From NCBI RefSeq assembly GCF_021654035.1, contig NZ_JAJPDW010000003.1, positions 124,001-188,000 of the forward strand: a DNA stretch of 64,000 nt, in the 5' to 3' direction. Below the pieces are notes generated by a model. That model was not told the origin of the DNA. It worked only from the letters and a program-made list of their open reading frames with translations, and did no database searches. A program made the position numbers and the translations under genes. This DNA is from Microbacterium aurantiacum. GTDB taxonomy: Bacteria; Actinomycetota; Actinomycetes; Actinomycetales; Microbacteriaceae. This document shows positions 45,613 to 53,499 of this stretch, piece after piece; within the stretch, counting starts at the first letter, position 1, and every line of letters begins with the position of its first letter.

Positions 45613-45618
45613 ATTCTG
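45613..45618 (-). promoter_or_regulatory. -10 box (CAGAAT) of the hydrolase gene, leaderless
   Basis: CAGAAT on the minus strand lies 6 bases before the ATG at 45606. Confidence 0.4.
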
Positions 45619-45645
45619 TCCCGTCGAGGCCCCACCGCGCGTGGG

Positions 45646-45651
45646 TAGGCT
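45646..45651 (+). promoter_or_regulatory. -10 box (TAGGCT) of the AhpD-like gene, leaderless
   Basis: TAGGCT ends 6 bases before the ATG at 45658, in the spacer shared with the hydrolase. Confidence 0.5.
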
Positions 45652-45657
45652 GACGGC

Positions 45658-46167
45658 ATGAGTCCGGAATCGCGCGTGCATCTGTCCCGCTCGGCCCCCG
45701 CGGCCTACAAGGCGCTCGCCGCGTTCTCCACGACCGTGGGGTCGCTCGCGGCGTCGAATGCGATCGAGCCGCGGCTGAGCGAGATCGTGCAGATCCACAC
45801 GTCGCAGATCAACGGGTGCGCGTTCTGCGTCCGCGTCCACGTCGACCGCGCGGCGAAGATCGGCCTCGGCGCCGACGTCATCGCCCAGATTCCGGTGTGG
45901 CGGGAGTCGGGGGTCTTCACCGACCGCGAGCGCGCGGGACTGGAGCTGGCGGAGGCGTACGCCCGCATCCACGACGGAGGGGTGTCCGACGAGCTGTACG
46001 ACCGGGTCGGCGGGATCCTCAGCGAGGACGAGTACGTCGCGCTCAGCTGGATCCTCGTGGCCATCAACGCCTTCAACCGGGTCGCGATCGCGGGGCGATA
46101 CGCGGTGCCGCCGCGCGAAGATCTCCAGGGAGAGGATCGCGACGCCGCCGCGGGGTCCGCGTGGTGA
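45658..46167 (+). CDS. Carboxymuconolactone decarboxylase/AhpD-like protein
   Basis: The 169-residue helical protein has the AhpD core with redox CxxC at Cys54 and Cys57 in HTSQINGCAFCVRVHVDRAAKIG, the pattern of alkylhydroperoxidase-like members (Glu and His also conserved around it). SLAASNAIEPRLSEIV precedes and VFTDRERAGLELAEA follows. It probably acts on peroxides or reactive thiols. It is coupled to the phosphatase gene by a GTGA overlap, which places peroxide defence and a phosphatase in one unit. Confidence 0.9.
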   Translation: MSPESRVHLSRSAPAAYKALAAFSTTVGSLAASNAIEPRLSEIVQIHTSQINGCAFCVRVHVDRAAKIGLGADVIAQIPVWRESGVFTDRERAGLELAEAYARIHDGGVSDELYDRVGGILSEDEYVALSWILVAINAFNRVAIAGRYAVPPREDLQGEDRDAAAGSAW

Positions 46168-46892
46168 GCGGGGAACCGGTCGACCTCGCCGCGGTCGCGG
46201 GGTCGATGAACCTACGCGACGTCGGCGGACTCCGCGCAGGCGGCGGAATCACGCGGGAGCGGACGCTCTACCGGTCCGGGACGCTGGCGCACCTCGCCGA
46301 CGACGGTGTCGCGGCGCTGTCCCGGCTGTCGCTCCGCCGCGTCGTCGATCTGCGTGATGCGGCGGAGGTCGACGCGAACCCCAGTCGGCTTCCGGCGGCG
46401 GTGCCGGTGGAGCGCGTGCCGCTGTTCCTCGGATCAGTGACGTCGTTCTTCGCCGAGGACATCGGGCTGGAGGAGATGTACCGGCGGATCGTCGACGACT
46501 CATCCGACGCGGTGGTCCGGGCGGTGCGTGCCGTGGTCGTCGATCAGCCGGTGCTCGTGCACTGCACGGTCGGGAAGGACCGCACCGGTGTGACGGTCGC
46601 CGTCGCCCTGTCGGCGGCCGGTGTCGACCGCGACGAGGTGGTTGCGGATTACGCGCGCACCGCGGCGCTCCTCCCCGTCGAGCGGACGCGCGCCGTCATC
46701 GACTGGCTGCGCGCGCAGCATCCGGGGTCGACGAACCTCGAACAGCTCGTGGCGGGGTCGCCCGCCGACGTCATGGAACGGCTGCTCGGTCGCATCGACG
46801 CCGAGTACGGATCCGCGCGCGACTATCTGCTCTCCCACGGACTGAGCGACGATGAAGTCGTCGAACTCGGTCGGGTGCTCGTCGCCCGCTGA
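46164..46892 (+). CDS. Tyrosine/dual-specificity protein phosphatase (PtpB-like)
   Basis: The 242-residue protein belongs to the Y_phosphatase3 family that includes mycobacterial PtpB. The P-loop is HCTVGKDRTG (Cys134, Arg140). The N-terminal SMNLRDVGGLRAGGG and TLYRSGTLAHLADDGVAAL are diagnostic, as is VVDLRDAAEVDANPSRLP with the general-acid loop region. C-terminal YGSARDYLLSHGLSDDEVVEL is typical. It has no signal peptide. The start is the GTG overlapping the preceding TGA. Substrates may be phosphotyrosine or phosphoinositides. Confidence 0.92.
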   Translation: MSGEPVDLAAVAGSMNLRDVGGLRAGGGITRERTLYRSGTLAHLADDGVAALSRLSLRRVVDLRDAAEVDANPSRLPAAVPVERVPLFLGSVTSFFAEDIGLEEMYRRIVDDSSDAVVRAVRAVVVDQPVLVHCTVGKDRTGVTVAVALSAAGVDRDEVVADYARTAALLPVERTRAVIDWLRAQHPGSTNLEQLVAGSPADVMERLLGRIDAEYGSARDYLLSHGLSDDEVVELGRVLVAR

Positions 46893-46935
46893 CACGCCGT
46901 CCGCGATACGCGGCCATCGGCCGAAATCGTGGGAG

Positions 46936-46954
46936 TGAGGTAAGGCAACCCTTC
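46936..46954 (+). promoter_or_regulatory. Putative DtxR/IdeR iron box
   Basis: The site reads TGAGGTAAGGC-AACCCTTC and matches the IdeR/DtxR consensus TTAGGTTAGGCTAACCTAA at 13 of 19 positions by hand alignment, best in the left half. It lies just upstream of a TATGCT -10 box, the usual repression position. Confidence 0.5.
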
Positions 46955-46962
46955 GTCGGGGT

Positions 46963-46968
46963 TATGCT
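46963..46968 (+). promoter_or_regulatory. -10 box (TATGCT) of the SIP-domain gene
   Basis: TATGCT ends 9 bases before the ATG at 46978, giving a leaderless or nearly leaderless mRNA under the iron box. Confidence 0.55.
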
Positions 46969-46977
46969 GGACGCATC

Positions 46978-47439
46978 ATGTCGCACAGCACCGAGCACTC
47001 CGCCGCCGCGTGCCGGGCTTCCCGTCACACGCGCGTGCAGCACCTCATCACCGCCGACGAGTCGTCGCTGGTCGAGCTCGAGACGCTGCTGTCCACGCTC
47101 CCGCTGTGCTCGACGGGCCGTGTGTTCATCGAGGTGTCCGACGCGTCGCACGTCTTCGCGCTCCGCGCCCCGGCACGCATGACGGTGACATGGCTCGACC
47201 GCTCCCGTCGCTCGGGCGCCCCGGGCTCCGCCCGCGCGTGCACGCCGGGCCTCGCCCTGGCTCGCGCGGTCGGTGCATGGGCCGACGAGATGCTCTGCGC
47301 CGACGACGACCAGACCCGCATCCACCTGCTCGGCGGCTACCTGGGTACCGCGGACATCGTCGACCACCTCACCGACCTCGGCATCCCGGCCGAGCGCGTC
47401 CACGCGCCCGAGCGCTTCGGACTCACCGCCCGCCGCTGA
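46978..47439 (+). CDS. Stand-alone SIP (siderophore-interacting protein C-terminal) domain protein
   Basis: The 153-residue protein looks like the NAD(P)H-binding C-terminal half of siderophore-interacting ferric reductases. It has HLITADESSLVELETLLSTLP, RVFIEVSDASHVFAL and TVTWLDRSRRSG, then IHLLGGYLGTADIVDHLTDLGIPAERVHAPERFG. The N-terminal FAD-binding barrel of normal SIPs is missing, and there is no frame for it upstream. It has four Cys in the first 125 residues. With an iron box in its promoter it is likely made under iron shortage. It may work with a separate flavoprotein; this is inference. Confidence 0.75.
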   Translation: MSHSTEHSAAACRASRHTRVQHLITADESSLVELETLLSTLPLCSTGRVFIEVSDASHVFALRAPARMTVTWLDRSRRSGAPGSARACTPGLALARAVGAWADEMLCADDDQTRIHLLGGYLGTADIVDHLTDLGIPAERVHAPERFGLTARR

Positions 47440-47502
47440 CCCGCGGCAACCGACGCGGGCCACCGACCCGGCGCCGCCGATCTCGACCCGGTGTCATCGC
47501 GT

Positions 47503-47970
47503 TCAGCGCGCGACCGGCTCCATCCGCGTCGTCCCGCGGCGGCGGGGCAGATACCGCCCGTCCTCCAGGCCCGCCTCGATCTCGAAGCGGTTGCGCAGAG
47601 GGTCGCGGCCTGCGAGGGCGTAGAGGAGCGGCATCAGGAAGCCGTACCGCTGCCACTGGCGCTTGTGCACCGCTTCGTGGCGCAGCAGCCGATCGTCGAT
47701 CGCGCCGCGCCCGGTGAGGAAGCATCCGCCGACGCACACGCCGCCGCGCGGGAAGGTCCAGGACGGCATACCGCGGAACACCCACAGCCCGCCGCGGCGC
47801 TGCACCCGACCGGTGCTCCAGAGCGTTCCCCACACCCAGCCGACGGTGCAGCCGTACAGGTAGCCCAGCCGGCTGATCGGTGAATCCAGCAGCATGGGCG
47901 GGATCCAGCGGTCGATCCGACGCCCGGCGGCGAGGGCGTGCGCGGCGGCGGCCGCCTGCGCGGTGTTCAC
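47503..47970 (-). CDS. HExxH-containing protein of unknown function
   Basis: The 155-residue protein has a weakly hydrophobic N-terminal half with an aromatic/Gly-rich stretch (ISRLGYLYGCTVGWVWGTLWSTG; RRGGLWVFRGMPSWTFPRGG) and then HEAVHKRQWQRYGFL at residues 98-112. HEAVH fits the HExxH zinc motif, and a Glu about 25 residues later (NRFEIEAGLEDG) could be the third ligand. The C-terminus is Arg-rich. No signal peptide is clear. Its GTG overlaps the stop of the arginase-fold gene by 4 bases. It could be a minimal metalloprotease or a DUF4157-like domain; I cannot assign a function. Confidence 0.7.
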   Translation of the reverse strand: MNTAQAAAAAHALAAGRRIDRWIPPMLLDSPISRLGYLYGCTVGWVWGTLWSTGRVQRRGGLWVFRGMPSWTFPRGGVCVGGCFLTGRGAIDDRLLRHEAVHKRQWQRYGFLMPLLYALAGRDPLRNRFEIEAGLEDGRYLPRRRGTTRMEPVAR

Positions 47971-48782
47971 GCCAGGGCTCCGACGATCCGCAGCAGCGGG
48001 CCGAGGTCATCGGTTGCGACCGCTGCCGAGGCGGGGGAGTAGCCGCTCAACGACGCACCGACGAGCGGAACCCTCTCCCGCGCGCCGGCGACGGCGGCGG
48101 TGAGCTCCGTCACGCTCGGGCCGAACGGCACCGGACGCACCATCCCGGTGACCGCGGACGGGTCGAGGGCGGCGACGTCCACGTGCACGTAGAGCCCGTC
48201 GGCGTCCACACCCGACAGTGCGGCGAGGAGCCCGTCGGTGTCGCCCGGGATCATGAACGAGCGGATGCCGAGCGCCGCCGCCACCGTTTCCTCCGCCGTG
48301 TCCGCGGCCCGCGCCGCCGCCAGCAGCACCCGCTCGGGAGCGACGGTGCCGGGGGCGAGGCCGAGTCCGGCATCCGTGCGCCCGAGCGCCGCGCCGAGCG
48401 CCATGGTCTCGAACGCGCCGCTAGGCGACGACGACGGATCGTGGAGCGCCGGATGCGCGGCGACCCACAGCACCGCGAGCCGCGAGCACCGCGCGGCGGC
48501 GTGCGCGATCGCGGCCGGGGCGACGCCGGCGTCACCGCCGACGGTGAGGACCGGCTCTGCGGACAGCTCCAGGGCCGCGTCGAGCTGCGCACGGATGCGG
48601 CGGAGCGAGCTCGCCCGCAGCACCCCGGTGTCAAGCGCCTCCCCGGCCTCCATGGGCACGTCGACGACGACGGTGCGCGGCCGCGGAAGATCCCCCGCGA
48701 GGGCCTCCGCGCCGTCGATCAGCTGCATCGCGCGCGACGACGCGCTGCCCTGCCACTGGGGGACGACGATGAACCGCGTCAT
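47967..48782 (-). CDS. Arginase-superfamily protein with lost metal ligands
   Basis: The 271-residue protein keeps the arginase/agmatinase scaffold but not its manganese site. GGDHS reads GGDAG (82-86), DAHxD reads AAHPA (108-112), the SGNxHGM stretch reads SGAFETM, and DxDxxDP reads DVAALDP (202-208). Of the six usual ligands only one His and one Asp remain. The fold signs are otherwise clear (LAVLWVAAHPALHDPSSSPSG; LYVHVDVAALDP; GYSP at the end). It is thus probably a non-hydrolytic family member. Frame and length are intact and it is coupled to the HExxH gene, which argues against decay. Confidence 0.8.
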   Translation of the reverse strand: MTRFIVVPQWQGSASSRAMQLIDGAEALAGDLPRPRTVVVDVPMEAGEALDTGVLRASSLRRIRAQLDAALELSAEPVLTVGGDAGVAPAAIAHAAARCSRLAVLWVAAHPALHDPSSSPSGAFETMALGAALGRTDAGLGLAPGTVAPERVLLAAARAADTAEETVAAALGIRSFMIPGDTDGLLAALSGVDADGLYVHVDVAALDPSAVTGMVRPVPFGPSVTELTAAVAGARERVPLVGASLSGYSPASAAVATDDLGPLLRIVGALA

Positions 48783-48826
48783 CGGCGGTCTCCTTCCGCT
48801 CGCTCCGACATCGCACCCGGAATGCG

Positions 48827-48863
48827 CCGTGGGGCGCCGATCGCGATGATCGACGCCCCACGG
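48827..48863 (-). terminator. Terminator after pspA
   Basis: CCGTGGGGCG (48827-48836) pairs with CGCCCCACGG (48854-48863), with an inner CGATC/GATCG stem. It lies just after the pspA stop and before the arginase-fold gene on the same strand. Confidence 0.7.
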
Positions 48864-48870
48864 ACGCGGG

Positions 48871-49620
48871 TCACGGGGTGGTGGGCGCGTTGATCGCGGC
48901 GGGGGTGGTTCCGCCGGACTTCAGCATCGCCAGGCGTGCCTCGACCTCGGTCAGCTCGCCGACATCCTCCAGCGCCGTGAACTGCGCGTCGAGGCTCGAC
49001 GCGGCCAGCTCCTGCTTGCCCTGGGCGAGGGCCTCCTGGCGGCGGACCTTGTCTTCGAACCGGCCGAGCTCGCTCGTCGGGTCGAGCACGTCGATCGACT
49101 TGACCGCGTCGTGGACCTTGTTCTGCGCTTCGGCGACCTTGGCTCGTGAGAGGAGCTCGCTGCGCTTGGAGCGCAGCTGGTCGAGCTTCTGCTTCATGCC
49201 GTTGAGGCCGTCCTTGAGCTTGTCGACGACTTCGGTCTGCGCGGCGATGGTGGGGGCGATCGCCTTCGCCTCGTTCTCCTCGCTGATCTGACGCTGCAGC
49301 GCGATCTTGGCGAGGTTGTCGAACTTGTCGGCGTCGACGGTGTTGCCCTGTCCGCGCAGCTCGTCGGCCTTGCGGCTGGCGGCGAGGGCCTTGTTGCCCC
49401 ACTCGGCCGCAGCCTGGACGTCTTCCTGGTGGTCGCGCTCGAGCAGGCGCAGGTTGCCGATCGTCTCGGCGATCGCGGCCTCGGCGTCGGCGATGGAGTT
49501 GGTGTAGTCGCGCACGAGCTGGTCGAGCATCTTCTGCGGGTCCTCGGCGGAGTCGAGGAGTGCGTTGATGTTGGCCTTCACGAGGGTCGAGATGCGACCG
49601 AAGATGGACTGCTTGGCCAT
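48871..49620 (-). CDS. pspA: PspA/IM30-family membrane-stress protein
   Basis: The 249-residue coiled-coil protein has the amphipathic N-terminal helix region and family start AKQSIFGRISTLVKANINALLDSAEDPQKMLDQLVRDY (read in pieces), then long heptad helices to about residue 225 (ASRKADELRGQGNTVDADKFDNLA; KLDQLRSKRSELLSRAKVAEAQNKV) and an Ala/Pro-rich tail. PspA/Vipp1 proteins are ESCRT-III relatives that coat and repair the inner membrane. It lies 81 bases downstream of the TPM gene on the same strand. The ATG has a leader with a purine-rich site. Confidence 0.95.
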   Translation of the reverse strand: MAKQSIFGRISTLVKANINALLDSAEDPQKMLDQLVRDYTNSIADAEAAIAETIGNLRLLERDHQEDVQAAAEWGNKALAASRKADELRGQGNTVDADKFDNLAKIALQRQISEENEAKAIAPTIAAQTEVVDKLKDGLNGMKQKLDQLRSKRSELLSRAKVAEAQNKVHDAVKSIDVLDPTSELGRFEDKVRRQEALAQGKQELAASSLDAQFTALEDVGELTEVEARLAMLKSGGTTPAAINAPTTP

Positions 49621-49701
49621 GGTGTTCCTTCCTGTCGAACGATCAAGATGAGGGGAGAAGCGGGTGCCGCGGCGCGGCCCGCGCGAGACGGTCGGAGCGG
49701 A

Positions 49702-51711
49702 TCAGAAGCGGCCACCTCCCCGGCGGCCGCGGGTGCCGCCGCCGCCGAAGCTGCCGGGACGCATCCCGCCCCCGGATCGGCCGCCGCCGCTGAAGCCGCC
49801 GAAGCCGCCGCCGAACCCCCCGGAGGAGCCGCGGGACGATCCGCCGCCGAGGAGGGAGTTGATGACGATGCCGCCGAGGACCGCGTTCATCATCCCGTTG
49901 CCGCCGCCCTGCGCAGGACCGGCCGAGAAGGCGCCGACGTCGGCCTGCGCGCGCTGCATCGCCTGCGCGGCGAGCTGCTCGGCGCGCTGGGCCTGCTGGA
50001 GCGCCTGCGCGGGATCGGAGGACTGCAGCTGCTGGGCGCGCACCAGGGAAGCACCGGCCTCGGCGAGACGCGTGCGTGCTTCGGCGCCGACGCCACCCCG
50101 ACGCGCGGTGATGTAATCCTCCGCCGCGGCGACCTGGGCCTGGGCCTGCATCAGGTGCTGGGCGAGCATCTGCCGCGCGCGCTGAGCGGCCGCCTCGGCG
50201 TCGCGCACCCCCTGCACCACGGCATCGATCTGCGTGTCGACCGATTCCAGGCCCTGCAGCATCGCCAGCGGGCGGCGCGCGGTACCGGCGAGGTTCTCGC
50301 GGGCGGTGTCGATCTGCGTCCGGGTGGCGGCGATCGCCGCGGCGACCCGTCCGTCGCCGTCGGGGAGCGTGGAGGCGGTGACGATGTCCCGCTCGAGCTC
50401 GGTGATGAGTGCGTGCGCGCCGCGCTCGCCCTCGACGAGATCGGCGGCGAGCGTTTCGACGGCCCGCTCGAGCAGGCGCGCCTGCGAGACGGCCTCCTCG
50501 GCTGCGCGGATGCCGACGGCGGCCTCGCCGCCGCGTCCGGCGCCGATCGCCGCGGTCGCGATCGCGATCTGCTCGTCCGCGAACTCGATCCGTGACCGCG
50601 CCTGGGCGGGGTTGTCCGCAACGGCCGCCAGTGCCTCGTCGGCGTACGACCCGCGGAGCCGCGCGAGGGTCGCGTCGGCCGTCGCGAGGGCGCCGAGCAC
50701 CTCTTCGCGCTCGTCCTGCACCCTCGCGAGGGCTTCGGGCGCGTTCTGCTCGAGGCGGCGGAGCTCGTCGAACGCCTCGGCCTTCGCGTCGAGGCGCGCC
50801 CCGGCCCCCTCGCAGAGTTCGATGATGCGAGTGGTGGCGGCCCGCACCTCGGCATCCGAGTCGGGGGTCTCGTCATCGAGGGTCTGCTGGATCTCGAAGG
50901 CCTTGTCGAGGTCGGCACGCGCCTCGGCCAGGACACGCGAGAACTCCTCGGTGGCCGCCTCGCCGAACTGGGCCGTGGCGAACCCGAGCTCCTGCGTGCT
51001 GGTCTTGATCGCGTCGTCCATCTCCACCAGAGCGGATGCCGCGCGGCGAGCGAGCTCGGCCGTCGGCACGGCCGGGGGACCGGAGGTGCCCACGGCACCC
51101 CCGCCGGCACCTGAACGACGGCGCCGGACGAACACCACTATGACCGCGATCGCGGCACCGACCGCGGCGATCGCGAGGATCACGGTGAGGATGCCGCCCC
51201 CGGACCCGCCGTCGGATCCGGAGGCGCCGCCGGTACCGTTCCCGGTGGCCGCGGTGAGCCCGGCCGCCGCGGCGTCGATCGCGCCGAGCCAGTCCTCGGC
51301 GGCCAGCGCCGGCTGCACGTCCTGCTGCTCGATGGCGCCGAGCTGATCGAAGGTGACCGGCCCCTCACTGTCGCCGGAGATGTAAAACTGCCGGCTGTCG
51401 ACGGCGACGGCGAGCAGGTACTGCGTCGGTCCGAGGCCGTTGCGGGACGCGGTCTCGTTCGCCCACGCCTCCGAGGAGTCGGGGTCGGTGAAGGTGTCCA
51501 CGAACACGACCCAGAGGTCGACGCCGGTGTCCGCGCGCAGCTGTGTGAGGCGCTCCTCGGCGGCATCCGCGTCGGCGCTCGAGAGCACACCGGCGTCGTC
51601 GAGGACGTAGCCGGAGCCGAGGTCGACCGGGGGCGTCGCGGACGCGGCGGTGGCGGGGACGCACACCAGCGCGAGCATCAGCGCGAGCATCGCCGCCCAC
51701 CGTGCGCGCAT
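49702..51711 (-). CDS. Secreted-domain TPM protein with membrane anchor and long cytosolic coiled coil
   Basis: The 669-residue protein has a signal peptide (about 1-26), an extracytoplasmic TPM domain (about 30-150; YVLDDAGVLSSADADAAEERLTQL, VDLWVVFVDTF, GPTQYLLAVAVDSRQFYIS), and a Gly/Ser linker. One membrane helix follows (about 174-195) with RRRR after it, then a helical cytosolic region of about 400 residues, and a Gly-rich tail (GGGSSRGSSGGFGGG) ending GRRGGGRF. TPM domains accompany PspA systems and photosystem repair. AAGGGGGAT precedes the ATG. pspA follows on the same strand. The cytosolic part is paralogous to the protein at 2012-3364. Confidence 0.88.
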   Translation of the reverse strand: MRARWAAMLALMLALVCVPATAASATPPVDLGSGYVLDDAGVLSSADADAAEERLTQLRADTGVDLWVVFVDTFTDPDSSEAWANETASRNGLGPTQYLLAVAVDSRQFYISGDSEGPVTFDQLGAIEQQDVQPALAAEDWLGAIDAAAAGLTAATGNGTGGASGSDGGSGGGILTVILAIAAVGAAIAVIVVFVRRRRSGAGGGAVGTSGPPAVPTAELARRAASALVEMDDAIKTSTQELGFATAQFGEAATEEFSRVLAEARADLDKAFEIQQTLDDETPDSDAEVRAATTRIIELCEGAGARLDAKAEAFDELRRLEQNAPEALARVQDEREEVLGALATADATLARLRGSYADEALAAVADNPAQARSRIEFADEQIAIATAAIGAGRGGEAAVGIRAAEEAVSQARLLERAVETLAADLVEGERGAHALITELERDIVTASTLPDGDGRVAAAIAATRTQIDTARENLAGTARRPLAMLQGLESVDTQIDAVVQGVRDAEAAAQRARQMLAQHLMQAQAQVAAAEDYITARRGGVGAEARTRLAEAGASLVRAQQLQSSDPAQALQQAQRAEQLAAQAMQRAQADVGAFSAGPAQGGGNGMMNAVLGGIVINSLLGGGSSRGSSGGFGGGFGGFSGGGRSGGGMRPGSFGGGGTRGRRGGGRF

Positions 51712-51867
51712 GGAGATCCCCCTTCGGTGAGAGCCGTTGCCGACCCACGGGGCGAGTCTATGCACCGCCGTGCATACCGCGGAAGTCCGCCGGGATCCTC
51801 TCGGCGTTCCCGCGGGTCGGGCCGCCGGCGACCTGCTATGCGGGTAGCGTGCCGTGGCGGAGGACGC

Positions 51868-52707
51868 ATGGACGATCGATACGGCACCGACGTGCTGGCA
51901 GCCGGGTGGAAGCAGCGCCAGGCGAAGCAGCTCGCGCGCGTGGAAGCGACGCGCGACACCGTGGTGGAGGTCGCCGACGACGGATTCTGCGGTGCCGTGA
52001 CGTCGGTCTCCGGCGGCATGGTGGAGCTCGAGGACCGCGTCGGTCGCCGACGCCTGTTCCCCCTCGGCGCAGGCTTCCTCATCGACGGCGCGGACGTCGT
52101 CCTCATCCCCCCGGCGCCCACCGCGCCCGCGGGTCCCCGCCGCACGGCATCCGGTTCCTTCGCGGCGCCCGAGACCCGTGCCCGCACCGCCCGCGCGAGC
52201 CGCATCCTCGTCGAGGGCCGGCACGACGCCGAGCTGGTCGAGAAGGTGTGGGGCGACGACCTGCGCGCCGAGGGCGTCGTCGTGGAGTACTTGCAGGGCG
52301 TGGACCTCCTCCAGGCCACCCTCGACGACGAGCCGCCCTCGGCCGCGCGCCGGTACGGGGTGCTCGTCGATCACCTCGTGCCGGGATCGAAGGAGTCCCG
52401 CGTCGCCGACGCGGTCGCCCGGGGCCCGCACGGCGCCCACGTGAAGATCGTCGGGCACCCGTGGGTGGACGTCTGGCAGTGCGTCACGCCCCGCGCGGTC
52501 GGTATCGAGCGCTGGCCGGACGTCCCGCGCGGCATCGAGTACAAGGTCGGCGTCTGTCGCGCGCTCGGATGGCCCGCGCGGGATCAGGCCGACCTCGCCC
52601 GCGCCTGGCAGCGCATCCTCGCCTCGGTCCACTCCTACCGCGACCTCGAACCGGAGCTGCTCGGCCGGGTGGAGGAGCTCATCGACTTCGTCACCGCCGT
52701 GGACTGA
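51868..52707 (+). CDS. DUF3097-family protein
   Basis: The 279-residue actinobacterial protein has an N-terminal small barrel (RDTVVEVADDGFCGAVTSVSGGMVELEDRVGRRRLFPLG in pieces, about 30-75). A linker follows, and then an alpha/beta domain with RILVEGRHDAELVEKVWGDDL, VVEYLQGVDLL, and RYGVLVDHLVPGSKESRVAD. E-G-x-x-D followed by a later V-D-H resembles the Toprim order, so a nucleic-acid role is possible. That is inference, and the family has no function known to me. It is divergent from the TPM gene and directly upstream of trmB. Confidence 0.85.
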   Translation: MDDRYGTDVLAAGWKQRQAKQLARVEATRDTVVEVADDGFCGAVTSVSGGMVELEDRVGRRRLFPLGAGFLIDGADVVLIPPAPTAPAGPRRTASGSFAAPETRARTARASRILVEGRHDAELVEKVWGDDLRAEGVVVEYLQGVDLLQATLDDEPPSAARRYGVLVDHLVPGSKESRVADAVARGPHGAHVKIVGHPWVDVWQCVTPRAVGIERWPDVPRGIEYKVGVCRALGWPARDQADLARAWQRILASVHSYRDLEPELLGRVEELIDFVTAVD

Positions 52708-52718
52708 CGCCGCACCGT

Positions 52719-52736
52719 CGGCGGGGCACCCCGCCG
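52719..52736 (+). terminator. Hairpin after the DUF3097 gene
   Basis: CGGCGGGG and CCCCGCCG are separated by two bases, 12 bases after the stop and just ahead of the trmB -10 box. Confidence 0.5.
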
Positions 52737-52737
52737 G

Positions 52738-52743
52738 TAGCCT
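52738..52743 (+). promoter_or_regulatory. -10 box (TAGCCT) of trmB, leaderless
   Basis: TAGCCT ends 6 bases before the GTG at 52750. Confidence 0.45.
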
Positions 52744-52749
52744 GGGGGA

Positions 52750-53499
52750 GTGTCCGAGACCGCGCCGCCGAGCCCCGCCCCCTCCCGCGGATTCCGCGAC
52801 CGCCCCGTCTCGTTCGTCCGCCGCAGCGGTCGGATGTCGGAGGCCCAGGAGCGCGCGTGGCGCGAGCTCGCCCCCGCCTTCGTCATCGACGTCGACCGCG
52901 ACGAGGCCGCCACCAGCGTCCGGCCCGGGACGGTCATCGACCCGGCCTCGGTCTGGGGGCGCATGGCACCGCTCATCGCCGAGATCGGATCCGGACAGGG
53001 GCACGCCATCGTGCACGCCGCGGCGGCCGCACCCGACACCGACTTCCTGGCCGTCGAGGTCTTCGCCGCGGGCCTCGCGCGCACGATGCTGGATGCCGAG
53101 CGCGCGGGTGTCGAGAACCTCCGCCTCGTCGAGGCGAACGCGCCCGAGGTCCTCCGTCACCTCCTGCCCGCCGGCGCACTGAGCGAGCTGTGGGTGTTCT
53201 TCCCCGACCCGTGGCACAAGAAGAAGCACAACAAGCGACGCCTCGTCACGGCCGAGTTCGCCGGGATCGCGGCATCCGCTCTCCGTCCCGGGGGAGTGCT
53301 GCGTCTCGCGACCGACTGGGAGGACTACGCGCTGCAGATGCGCGACGTTCTCGACGGCGCCGACGGGTTCGCGCGGTCGTTCGAGGGCGATTGGGCGCCG
53401 CGGTTCGACGGGCGCGTGCTGACGGCCTTCGAACGCAAGGGCATGCGGGTCGGGCGCGAGATCCGCGACCTCGCCTACCGCCGGAGCGGCGGCGTGTGA
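52750..53499 (+). CDS. trmB: tRNA (guanine-N7-)-methyltransferase
   Basis: The 249-residue SAM-dependent enzyme methylates G46 of tRNA. The SAM loop is PLIAEIGSGQGHAIVHAA, and FLAVEVFAAGLARTM is the adenosine strand. The catalytic signature is LWVFFPDPWHKKKHNKRRLVT, followed by GGVLRLATDWEDYALQM and TAFERKGMRVGREIRDLAY at the end. The first 50 residues (SPAPSRGFRDRPVSFVRRSGRMSEAQERAW) are the usual lead-in. It overlaps the next gene, an MFS carrier, by 4 bases. Confidence 0.95.
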   Translation: MSETAPPSPAPSRGFRDRPVSFVRRSGRMSEAQERAWRELAPAFVIDVDRDEAATSVRPGTVIDPASVWGRMAPLIAEIGSGQGHAIVHAAAAAPDTDFLAVEVFAAGLARTMLDAERAGVENLRLVEANAPEVLRHLLPAGALSELWVFFPDPWHKKKHNKRRLVTAEFAGIAASALRPGGVLRLATDWEDYALQMRDVLDGADGFARSFEGDWAPRFDGRVLTAFERKGMRVGREIRDLAYRRSGGV

